A stretch of DNA of 33,546 bases. Origin: DAOOOU01 sp964435635 (GTDB lineage Bacteria; Bacillota_I; Bacilli_A; RF39; UBA660). Positions 25,494-31,841 of this stretch are shown here, one piece after another. Position 1 is the stretch's first letter. Every line of letters starts with the position of its first letter. Position numbers and translations under genes: made by a program. Location: NCBI GenBank assembly GCA_964435635.1, contig CAYSZU010000007.1, positions 1 through 33,546 of the forward strand, written 5' to 3'. The notes below the pieces were generated by a model. It was not told where the DNA came from. It made no database searches and saw only the letters and a list, made by a program, of their open reading frames with translations.

Positions 25494-26730
25494 AGTTGAA
25501 TATAATATAGCCAATCCCAACGCCTATTCCACAGACAAAAGCGACTAGCAAAAATATAATTGTTTTGTTAATAAAACCACTACGCCTGTTATCTGGTTCA
25601 AGGGTTAGTTTAATGCCATCATCAGGTAGTTCAACTTCTTCCGAAGATAGCTCAGCAACAACATCTTGATCTGGGTATTTTGCGGCAACCTCATTATTAT
25701 TCCGTTTTGCTTTCAATTGAATACCAATGTTTGTCTGAGTTAAATCAATCGAGTTTTTTTGCTCATTTCGATAGCTTTTTTCTAAACTACATATCTTTTC
25801 AAGATTAAGATTAATGGCTGATAATAACGGCTGATAATCTTCTGTCTTAAAATTATTTTTAATAATTAGCTCAGCGCTCTTTTTATAATCAGGTAAATAA
25901 TCGGCTACCATTCTGGAGAAATCTTCGATATCTTCATAATAACTTTTATATAAACATTCAATTAAGGCTTCTCGATCAACTAGTAAAATATTTAAAAAAT
26001 ACTCGTTAGCTTTTATTTTAGAATCAGTTGGCGAACCATAAGAACTAAGCGCCCCAAACGAAGGTTCATTAGTTTTTTTGTTTACTACCATCGAATAGTC
26101 TTCCAAAGCTCTTTTTGGCTGATTAAGAAGGTAATCTATCATAAGCATCGCAAAGTATTCTTGGCGAAACTTAATAAATTTAATTTTTGGCATATTAGCA
26201 AATGATTGAGCAGCAACGTAAATCGGTAATTCAATAATTTTTTTAAGATCTTCATGATTAGTTATCGGCTTATCTACCATAGCTTGCGGTAGTTGGGAAA
26301 TTGATTCTAACCAGGCACGGCCATCAATAGCACCGCTTTGAATCTTTTTATATAAAGATTTTGCAATTTGGCTAAAGTTTAAGGCAACCTCATCAATTTC
26401 TGTATTACTACGATACACTATTCCTTTTTTGGTTCCGTTTGTTATAAAACGATATATCGGTACTGCTTTAACATCAAATAAATTAGCTATCTCACTAGCA
26501 ATAATTCTATAATCAAAAGAATAATTATCTGTTGTGGTTTCTAAAAAAGCTTCAACTTGATTATCAAGCAATACTTTTTGAGTGTTGTTTCCTTGATAAT
26601 TATCTTGTTGAACTTTGAAGTTTAAGGGATTTTTAGTTATTTTGCCATACAAATTATTAATAACCAGATACTGTTCTATTTGCTTATTTACATCATTATC
26701 ATAATTAGAGTTTAATGGCTCTACATTCAC
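25480..26730 (-). CDS. Tail-anchored cytoplasmic protein, unknown (possible degenerate HipA-like kinase fold)
   Basis: The 416-residue protein is soluble for about 390 residues and ends in one hydrophobic helix (about 391-412), a tail anchor. The region EYFAMLMIDYLLNQPKRALEDYSMVVN (about 191-217) resembles the catalytic loop of HipA/PI4K-like kinases (DxxxxNxDRHxxN), but the key Asp and His are missing, so a pseudokinase is the most I would propose. The N-terminal part has KVLLDNQVEAFLETTTD and YRIIASEIANLFDV, also reminiscent of HipA. A variable acidic linker (about 330-380) precedes the anchor. The start is GTG at 26730 with AAGGAG about 8 bases before it; an extended -10 lies at 26760-26768. 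Monocistronic. Confidence 0.6.
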   Translation of the reverse strand: MNVEPLNSNYDNDVNKQIEQYLVINNLYGKITKNPLNFKVQQDNYQGNNTQKVLLDNQVEAFLETTTDNYSFDYRIIASEIANLFDVKAVPIYRFITNGTKKGIVYRSNTEIDEVALNFSQIAKSLYKKIQSGAIDGRAWLESISQLPQAMVDKPITNHEDLKKIIELPIYVAAQSFANMPKIKFIKFRQEYFAMLMIDYLLNQPKRALEDYSMVVNKKTNEPSFGALSSYGSPTDSKIKANEYFLNILLVDREALIECLYKSYYEDIEDFSRMVADYLPDYKKSAELIIKNNFKTEDYQPLLSAINLNLEKICSLEKSYRNEQKNSIDLTQTNIGIQLKAKRNNNEVAAKYPDQDVVAELSSEEVELPDDGIKLTLEPDNRRSGFINKTIIFLLVAFVCGIGVGIGYIIFNLSGM

Positions 26731-26759
26731 TATAATCGCTCCTTAATTATCTGTTTATT

Positions 26760-26768
26760 ATTATAACA
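26760..26768 (-). promoter_or_regulatory. Extended -10 promoter of the tail-anchored protein gene
   Basis: The minus strand reads TGT TATAAT with the -10 at 26760-26765, about 30 bases before the GTG start. A weak -35-like TTTTCA lies 17 bases upstream. Confidence 0.55.
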
Positions 26769-26813
26769 AATTTAATTCCTTTTGAAAATGTTTTATCAGG
26801 CAAAATGTTTATC

Positions 26814-27413
26814 TTAATTTTTTATTTTACTCGCTATGTTTTTTATTTTAACATAAACATCATACCAGCTATAGCATCTGGTGATATTTTTCCCATTACA
26901 TTCCTCATTGTAACTAGCGTGAAAGCAGATTACTGGTATTTTCTTAGCGATTTGATTTATATTGTCGACCTTGTCTTCAATCATTACATCAATTTCATTT
27001 TCTATACAAGCTGTTAGCTTTTCTTCGCTAGTATAAATAATTTTATCATAAAGGATATTTTGCTTCTTTAGCCAGTGAAGAAGAATCTTTCTCATCTTCT
27101 TACCATCTTTAGTGTTTTCTGTCGTAAAATTCCTTGAGGTAATAATATAAATTTCATTACCCTCTTTTTTGAGCTTCTTTATTATTTCACTAGCAAATGG
27201 TCGAGCTGGCTCTTTTGTTACATATATTTTTAAATATTTATTCCAAAAGTCTAAGCTCTTGTTTTCTTCTACGGCAAAAACTTCAGATGCATCATAAGCT
27301 TTATGATTGGCCACCTCTGTATTATGGTTGCTCAAAAAGAACTTGCTACCATAGTCTAGTTGCCATTGCTCCATATTAGTTAAAACCCCGTCAACATTAA
27401 TTCCTATTCTCAT
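26814..27413 (-). CDS. HAD-fold 5'(3')-deoxyribonucleotidase-like protein with altered nucleophile
   Basis: The 199-residue protein belongs to the NT5C-type HAD family. Motif I, normally DxDG, reads NVDG (N6, D8) in MRIGINVDGVLTN, so the nucleophilic Asp is replaced by Asn (codon AAT, one base from GAT). Motif II is IITSR, a candidate motif III Lys lies in TSEEKL, and motif IV is DVMIEDKVDN. Active members remove phosphate from nucleotides. Without the nucleophile this protein may bind but not hydrolyse, or have another role; I think similar Asn-bearing relatives exist in other Firmicutes, but could not check. GGGAG precedes the ATG. It is last in a three-gene unit, 20 bases after the GNAT gene. 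Confidence 0.75.
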   Translation of the reverse strand: MRIGINVDGVLTNMEQWQLDYGSKFFLSNHNTEVANHKAYDASEVFAVEENKSLDFWNKYLKIYVTKEPARPFASEIIKKLKKEGNEIYIITSRNFTTENTKDGKKMRKILLHWLKKQNILYDKIIYTSEEKLTACIENEIDVMIEDKVDNINQIAKKIPVICFHASYNEECNGKNITRCYSWYDVYVKIKNIASKIKN

Positions 27414-27433
27414 AATCTTCTCCCTTTCAATAT

Positions 27434-27964
27434 TTATAATGAGTAATGTTTCTTGATAATTTTTACTTCCATTAAAATCGAATCAGCATCTGGTTTTCCA
27501 TTCGGTAAAATAAATTTCTTTCTTCCAACTTCTTGAAAACCATAATTACCATAAAACACTGGTAAATGGCTATTATCAGCTCGGCAATCTAAACGCAGTT
27601 TCTCATAGCCAAGCTTTTGACAATCTTCAATACTATAATCTAATATTACTTTACCTAACCCCATGCTTTTTGAATTAACATCAACGCACAATCTAGTTAA
27701 GTAACAATAATTTTGATTATCATCTTCCCAGTAATCATTGTTACTATTATTTTGCAACATAACGGTGCCTAAAATTCCAGTTTCGTTTTCTAAGACATAT
27801 AGCGCCTGCCCTTGAAGAGCATCCGCCACTTCATCAGATATCTGATCGACAAAATCGGCACCTTGCCAGAGATTAACGCCCTTTTGTTTTAACCACTCTT
27901 GACGGTTAATATAGATTGCCATAATTGCTTCTAAATCACTATTATTCGCTTTTCTAAAATTCAT
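27434..27964 (-). CDS. GNAT family N-acetyltransferase
   Basis: This 176-residue single-domain acetyl-CoA-dependent transferase shows FRKANNSDLEAIMAIY at the N-terminus, then YLTRLCVDVNSKSMGLGKVIL. The latter contains the acetyl-CoA pyrophosphate-binding loop of motif A (canonically Q/RxxGxG/A; here KSMGLG). LRLDCRADN and PVFYGNYGFQEVGRK form the C-terminal half. The substrate is unknown. TAGGAG lies 6 bases before the ATG; the gene follows the 149-residue unknown gene by 8 bases and precedes the HAD gene by 20, so the three are one operon. Confidence 0.88.
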   Translation of the reverse strand: MNFRKANNSDLEAIMAIYINRQEWLKQKGVNLWQGADFVDQISDEVADALQGQALYVLENETGILGTVMLQNNSNNDYWEDDNQNYCYLTRLCVDVNSKSMGLGKVILDYSIEDCQKLGYEKLRLDCRADNSHLPVFYGNYGFQEVGRKKFILPNGKPDADSILMEVKIIKKHYSL

Positions 27965-27972
27965 ATTATCTC

Positions 27973-28422
27973 CTAAAGTTTATGATTAACATCATAGACA
28001 TCTTCTAAAGAATCCTCTTTTTTAACAAAAACAATTAACCCCATTTTACCTTCTTTAGTAGAACTATCCCAAACAAATTCATCTTTCTCTGGACCAGCTT
28101 CTTCGCGTAAGTATGTTAAAAGATATCTTCCTGTTGCTTCATCTAGGGCTACCCTTACTTCAAGAGCTGGGTATTTTTCACTAGCCTTCCAATAGAATTG
28201 ACCACCTTTACCTTTTTCCCCAGCGCCAATTATATCTACTATACTACTATTAGCAAAAAATCGAACGCTTTCCTCTGATAGCACAATTTCCTCAGGAATT
28301 AAGTATTCCTTAGGTACTGGACAGTATTCTTCCCGACACTTTTCCTGCATTCTCATACATTGTTCAATATATTCTCTAATAACATCAACTGGACAATTAT
28401 TAGAATTAATTCCTTTTATCAT
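27973..28422 (-). CDS. Small soluble protein with Cys-rich N-terminus, unknown
   Basis: With the start at 28422 the protein has 149 residues. It carries four Cys in the first part (NNCPVD, QCMRMQEKCREEYCPVP), then an alpha/beta region including VDIIGAGEKGKGGQFYW and LEVRVALDEATGRYLLTYL. No membrane segment. I recognise no family. The frame is open to 28452, but the ATG at 28422 has an excellent GGAGGG site 6 bases upstream. The -10 at 28441-28446 puts the transcript start near 28434, so the longer form cannot be made from this promoter. First gene of the unit with the GNAT and HAD-like genes. Confidence 0.65.
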   Translation of the reverse strand: MIKGINSNNCPVDVIREYIEQCMRMQEKCREEYCPVPKEYLIPEEIVLSEESVRFFANSSIVDIIGAGEKGKGGQFYWKASEKYPALEVRVALDEATGRYLLTYLREEAGPEKDEFVWDSSTKEGKMGLIVFVKKEDSLEDVYDVNHKL

Positions 28423-28440
28423 AATATACCCTCCGTTTTT

Positions 28441-28446
28441 ATTATA
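28441..28446 (-). promoter_or_regulatory. -10 of the 28422-26814 operon
   Basis: TATAAT on the minus strand, preceded by TTG, lies 18 bases before the ATG. The predicted transcript begins almost at the ribosome-binding site, leaving a leader of about 12 bases. The -35 region (TTCGTT with a 16-base spacer) falls inside the 28458-28487 palindrome. Confidence 0.5.
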
Positions 28447-28457
28447 CAACAAAATAG

Positions 28458-28487
28458 TTTAAAACGAACTAAATAGTTCGTTTTAAA
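28458..28487 (-). terminator. 30-base palindrome: terminator of lysK, overlapping the next promoter
   Basis: A perfect inverted repeat of 14 bases (28458-28471 and 28474-28487; TTTAAAACGAACTA and its complement) has a 2-base centre. It lies 20 bases past the lysK stop. The T-tract after the hairpin is weak (ACTATTTTG). Its position over the -35 of the following operon also allows an operator role. Confidence 0.6.
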
Positions 28488-28507
28488 TAGATTATTTTGT
28501 TAATAAT

Positions 28508-30073
28508 TTAGTTCTTTTTTAAAGTTATTCTAGATATTATTTGCTCTTTGGGTAATGCCATTAAGAACAATCCCATTTTAGGTCCTTTATCACTGCCTAA
28601 AAGAATTTGATATAAGATATTAAAATATCTTTTTTGCGCAATTTTTATTTCGTCTGGATCTGTGATGTCATTTTTAACAACAGCATATAAATCAGTTTGT
28701 AAATCATCACTACTAGAATAATTATGGTTTAATATTTGAATTGTTTTTTCTAACCAACTTTTTTCCATTTGATTTAAAGAATTAATCATTTCCTCATTTG
28801 GTTCATCTATTAACTTAACCTGATGGTCAGTCCCATAATTTTCAACCCAGTGTCTTGTTAATTCTAAACGACTATCGAAGTTGGCACTTTCGCAATCAAT
28901 ATTTTCTTTTCGTAAAAGCTCTTTTAATAATTCTATATCATAATTTACCATCGGTAAGAAAGTAGCCATATAATTAAAACTAGGATTATTTAAATATTCT
29001 AATGTAACACCGGTTGATTCTATAATCCCCTTGTTTTTTTCATCAATTTTTCCTTCAAAATACATTTTTACCCAACGATCAAATTCCCCATAAAAGCGAA
29101 TTACATCACTGTCAAAAGCAATATCAAATCTTGACATTGGATCATATTTAGCATAAAACCACCAAATAAGGTGTTTATCATATACTTTTAATAAATCAGT
29201 TAAGGTTAGGACGTTTCCAGCCGATGATGACATTTTTGCACCACCACCTTTTATCCCAATAAAGTTATAAGTAATATTAATTGGCGGTTCAAAATTATAT
29301 ATTTCTTTTGCAACTCTTTCAGATACTGGTCTGCTACTATTAGCAGAATTATGATCAACCCCCGCTTGTTCAAAAGAAACGTTTTCAACCATCCAGCGCA
29401 TTGGCCAATCAACTTTCCATTGTAATTTAATATTTTTAGCAGTATCTATGTTAATTGTTCTTTCATGGCCACAAGCACAAACATAATCTATATCACCGGT
29501 TTTCTGGTCGTATCTAGTTATATTCGTAGAATCCTTACCACATACGTCGCAATAAATACTAATAGGATAATACTTTTCTTTTTCACCGGGTTGGGCATCT
29601 TGAGTACGATATTCATCAAGAATATCAAAGATTTTATCTTTATTATCGATTGCCTTCTTAATATGCTCTTTATATCTACCTTTTTGATATTCAATAGTCT
29701 GATATATGTATTCTACTTCGACATCCATTGCCTCTAGCTCTTTAGTTAAGCGCTTTTCAAAATAATCCGCATATGTTCCGTCATCAAAAGGACTAGGAAT
29801 TGCCGAATAAGGTAGACCAATATATTGTTCATAACTCGGGTCTATTCCCCCAGGAACTTTTCTGAATCGATCAAAATCATCAAAAGACAGAATATATCTT
29901 ACTTTTTTGCCTAACTTCTTTAATTCCTTAACAATTAAGTACGGTGTTGCCACCTCTCTAAAATTACCAATGTGAATAAACCCACTTGGACTTATTCCAC
30001 TAGCAATAGTATATACTTCCTCGTTAGGCCTTTGTTCAATTATTTTTAGCGCAACTTCTTTTGCCCAATTCAT
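28508..30073 (-). CDS. lysK: Class I lysyl-tRNA synthetase
   Basis: This enzyme charges tRNA-Lys through a Rossmann-fold class I active site, unlike the class II LysRS of most bacteria. The 521-residue protein has SGFIHIGN (30-37, HIGH-type motif), KMSSS (280-284), a Cys-based zinc site (CDVCG near 175 and CACGH near 199) and the FDDFDRFRKVP region characteristic of LysRS-I. The class I form is typical of archaea and scattered bacteria. I place the start at 30073 (MNWAKEVALK, AAGGAG 8 bases upstream). The frame stays open to an ATG at 30142 without a good ribosome-binding site, adding 23 lysine-rich residues. An extended -10 lies at 30199-30207, giving a leader of about 120 bases; no T-box was recognised in it. 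Confidence 0.95.
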   Translation of the reverse strand: MNWAKEVALKIIEQRPNEEVYTIASGISPSGFIHIGNFREVATPYLIVKELKKLGKKVRYILSFDDFDRFRKVPGGIDPSYEQYIGLPYSAIPSPFDDGTYADYFEKRLTKELEAMDVEVEYIYQTIEYQKGRYKEHIKKAIDNKDKIFDILDEYRTQDAQPGEKEKYYPISIYCDVCGKDSTNITRYDQKTGDIDYVCACGHERTINIDTAKNIKLQWKVDWPMRWMVENVSFEQAGVDHNSANSSRPVSERVAKEIYNFEPPINITYNFIGIKGGGAKMSSSAGNVLTLTDLLKVYDKHLIWWFYAKYDPMSRFDIAFDSDVIRFYGEFDRWVKMYFEGKIDEKNKGIIESTGVTLEYLNNPSFNYMATFLPMVNYDIELLKELLRKENIDCESANFDSRLELTRHWVENYGTDHQVKLIDEPNEEMINSLNQMEKSWLEKTIQILNHNYSSSDDLQTDLYAVVKNDITDPDEIKIAQKRYFNILYQILLGSDKGPKMGLFLMALPKEQIISRITLKKN

Positions 30074-30198
30074 GAAAATCTCTCCTTTATGACTGAATAA
30101 TAATTTTTTTAGATTATCATTATCACCAGTTTTTTCTTTCATCCGTTTGCCGTTTTAAAATTAAACGTTTTATTAGTTAATCAAATAGACATGACATA

Positions 30199-30207
30199 AT
30201 TTTAGCA
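30199..30207 (-). promoter_or_regulatory. Extended -10 promoter of lysK
   Basis: The minus strand reads TGC TAAAAT with the -10 at 30199-30204. It lies in the 260-base divergent region between lysK and the plus-strand gene at 30334. Confidence 0.5.
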
Positions 30208-30284
30208 TAAACAGAGTTGATTTGGTATCAATTTTTTCAAGAAGAGGACGGGAGAAATTATTGTCAATTAACCTGTAAAGTATT

Positions 30285-30313
30285 TTGAATTAATCTAACG
30301 CTTATGTTATACT
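30285..30313 (+). promoter_or_regulatory. SigA-type promoter of the only plus-strand gene
   Basis: TTGAAT (30285-30290), a 17-base spacer and TATACT (30308-30313), with TG one base upstream of the -10. The transcript should start near 30320, leaving a leader of about 14 bases before the ATG at 30334. Confidence 0.75.
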
Positions 30314-30333
30314 CAGTTCAAGAGGTGATTCAA

Positions 30334-30711
30334 ATGGCAGATATGCCCGATACATTTTCAAAAAAAAATATATATCAAATTGGTTTAGCTATGCGAGCGT
30401 TTAAAAATAAAGAAATTACTTTCGATGAACTTTATAACAAGTGTAATGAAAACGGGATGATCATAACCGATCTTTCTTTAGAAAACAACATATTTATTTG
30501 TTTAAAAGAAAGAAATGAAAACAGCGAAATCAACGCTACGGATGTCCGTTTATTTTATTGCGTTGATCGTCATGGCACTCCTTTTGGTTATCATCCGCTT
30601 TATCGCCCTACTTTGATTGTTATGGCTGAGTTTGGTGATGAGGAAGCGATTTCTATCTTAAATAGAATTGAAGAGATTATGGAGCAAGGAAGTAATCAAT
30701 TTCACAAATAA
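30334..30711 (+). CDS. Small soluble protein, unknown; only plus-strand gene
   Basis: The 125-residue protein starts at the ATG at 30334 with AGAGGTGA about 6 bases upstream. An earlier in-frame ATG at 30304 lies upstream of the -10 and cannot be used from this promoter. The sequence begins MADMPDTFSKKNIYQIGLAMRAF, with a helical first half, then beta-like stretches (IFICLKE, VRLFYCVDRHGTPFGYH) and a helical C-terminus (EEAISILNRIEEIMEQ). No membrane segment and no motif I recognise. It is divergent from lysK and convergent with the broken nucleotidyltransferase gene; a shared hairpin lies at 30755-30786. Confidence 0.7.
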   Translation: MADMPDTFSKKNIYQIGLAMRAFKNKEITFDELYNKCNENGMIITDLSLENNIFICLKERNENSEINATDVRLFYCVDRHGTPFGYHPLYRPTLIVMAEFGDEEAISILNRIEEIMEQGSNQFHK

Positions 30712-30744
30712 AATTGAGAAATTATAAACACAGCTACCAAAAAC

Positions 30745-31577
30745 CTAAATCAACTTAAAAAGTAAACATTCATGTTTACTTTTTAAACGGTGATTATAAT
30801 TATTTGGATCGTTCCTTGATTTTATTAAAATTCGATAATCTTCTGGATCTATCTTAATATTTCTTTTGGCATATTGATAAAATTCAATGATTAGGGATGC
30901 TTTTTCTTCAATTGTGCCTTGAAATAATACTAACTTAGCACGAAATTCTCTAAATTCTAGTTCAGGAACTTCTCCCTTACTAAATGATTTTCGATATTCT
31001 AAATCATTATAAATTAGAGATGCTTTTTCTACAGGTACTTCAAGGCAACCTAATAAACGATGATAGAACTTTCTGATTTTTTCAATTGTAAGATGATAGA
31101 TATGATCAAACTCCGGATCTTGAATAACAGCCATCTTTTGCAATCTAATAATTAGATTATCTATAATACATACCATTTCTTTAGCCTCATCGGCGATTAT
31201 TGGTGGTAACGGTTGAGAATATTTGGCTAAAATATATTTTTGAAGGGCAGCGATAGAGCCGTTTTTATCATAAATAATTTTGCCTTTGCCTATTATCGAA
31301 ACTAAGGCATTACTTTGATTGTTAAAATCATTATCGGCTGATAAATACAAATCAATAATTGGTTTTTCAAAATATTCGAATTTAAAACCATCTACGATTT
31401 TTACCCACGTATTATTTTTGGGTCATTAAGTTTAATTATTTGCAAATCTATATCTGATTGAGCGCTATTATAACCGGTGAAATAACTACCATAAAATACT
31501 ATACCAAGAACATCATCGTTATTCAAATAGCCCATTTTATCAATAAAATTAACCAGTGCTTGTTCATATTTTTCCAT
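30745..31577 (-). pseudogene. Nucleotidyltransferase-domain protein disrupted by one frameshift
   Basis: The frame starts at the ATG at 31577 (GGGGGA upstream). It encodes a MNT-type nucleotidyltransferase start: MEKYEQALVNFIDKMG, then FYGSYFTGYNSAQSDIDLQI, the GS...DxD signature. It stops early at a TAA after about 56 codons (LNDPKIIRG*). The rest continues in another frame as TWVKIVDGFKFEYFEKPIIDLYLSADND... to a helical C-terminal domain ending at 30745. Adding one A to the five-A run at 31415-31419 (T on the plus strand) restores NDPKNNTWVKIVDG and a single protein of about 277 residues. The shorter open frame starting at 31350 lacks the catalytic part. Substrate unknown. Confidence 0.82.
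30755..30786. terminator. Bidirectional terminator between convergent genes, inside the pseudogene's 3' end
   Basis: A perfect 14-bp stem (30755-30768 with 30773-30786) with a 4-base TTCA loop and A/T-rich flanks serves the plus-strand gene ending at 30711. On the minus strand it forms the last dozen codons of the nucleotidyltransferase frame. Confidence 0.75.
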
Positions 31578-31599
31578 CTTAATTCCCCCATGATTTTGT

Positions 31600-31605
31600 A
31601 TTATA
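31600..31605 (-). promoter_or_regulatory. -10 of the nucleotidyltransferase pseudogene
   Basis: TATAAT on the minus strand, preceded by TTG, lies 22 bases before the ATG at 31577. A TTGCTT stands 15 bases upstream as a poor -35. The promoter looks intact although the gene is broken. Confidence 0.45.
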
Positions 31606-31653
31606 CAATAATATCTTTTAAAGCAAAAGAAAAACCAACTGTTCTTAATTATA

Positions 31654-31686
31654 TATAAAGGTTTGTTTTGTTAACAAACCTTTATA
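31654..31686. repeat. Perfect inverted repeat (hairpin), possible terminator
   Basis: A 14-bp stem TATAAAGGTTTGTT (31654-31667) pairs with 31673-31686 around a 5-base loop. It lies in the 264-base gap between the nuclease gene and the nucleotidyltransferase pseudogene. No T-tract of note follows on either strand. Confidence 0.6.
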
Positions 31687-31705
31687 AATCTATGGTGGAC
31701 CTGAC

Positions 31706-31739
31706 CAGTCTAAAAACAAAATTTTTTGTTTTTAGTGGT
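31706..31739. repeat. Second hairpin in the same intergenic gap
   Basis: An 11-bp perfect stem CTAAAAACAAA (31710-31720) pairs with 31725-31735 around a 4-base loop, and outer ACCA/TGGT can extend it past a 2-base bulge. The GC-richer flank TGGTGGACCTGACCAGTC at 31693-31710 stands out in this AT-rich DNA and could be a mobile-element remnant, though I cannot identify one. Confidence 0.5.
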
Positions 31740-31776
31740 GGCTTTGCTTTAATCATTAAGTTAAATTAAGGCAAAT

Positions 31777-31832
31777 ATCAGATAATCAAATCATCATATC
31801 AATAATTATTAATGACAATCTGATAATCTGAA
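31777..31832. repeat. Imperfect inverted repeat downstream of the Mrr-type gene
   Basis: Arms CAGATAATCAAAT (31779-31791) and AATCTGATAATCTG (31817-31830) pair with two mismatches around an AT-rich loop that contains the palindrome AATAATTATT. It lies 10 bases past the nuclease stop codon and may act as a weak terminator. Confidence 0.45.
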
Positions 31833-31841
31833 CCTTATTTA

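Noticed and set aside
30074..30200. T-box or lysine riboswitch in the lysK leader
   Set aside because: The leader is only about 120 bases, and I found no specifier-loop/AG-bulge arrangement, no T-box consensus and no terminator/antiterminator pair.
30745..31577. MNT-HEPN toxin-antitoxin pair
   Set aside because: The GS...DxD domain fits a nucleotidyltransferase, but both halves belong to one frameshifted protein, and no separate HEPN gene with an RxxxxH motif is seen next to it.
31458..31658. 66-codon plus-strand frame across the nucleotidyltransferase 5' region
   Set aside because: Antisense to the catalytic GS...DxD segment and its promoter; no start signals.
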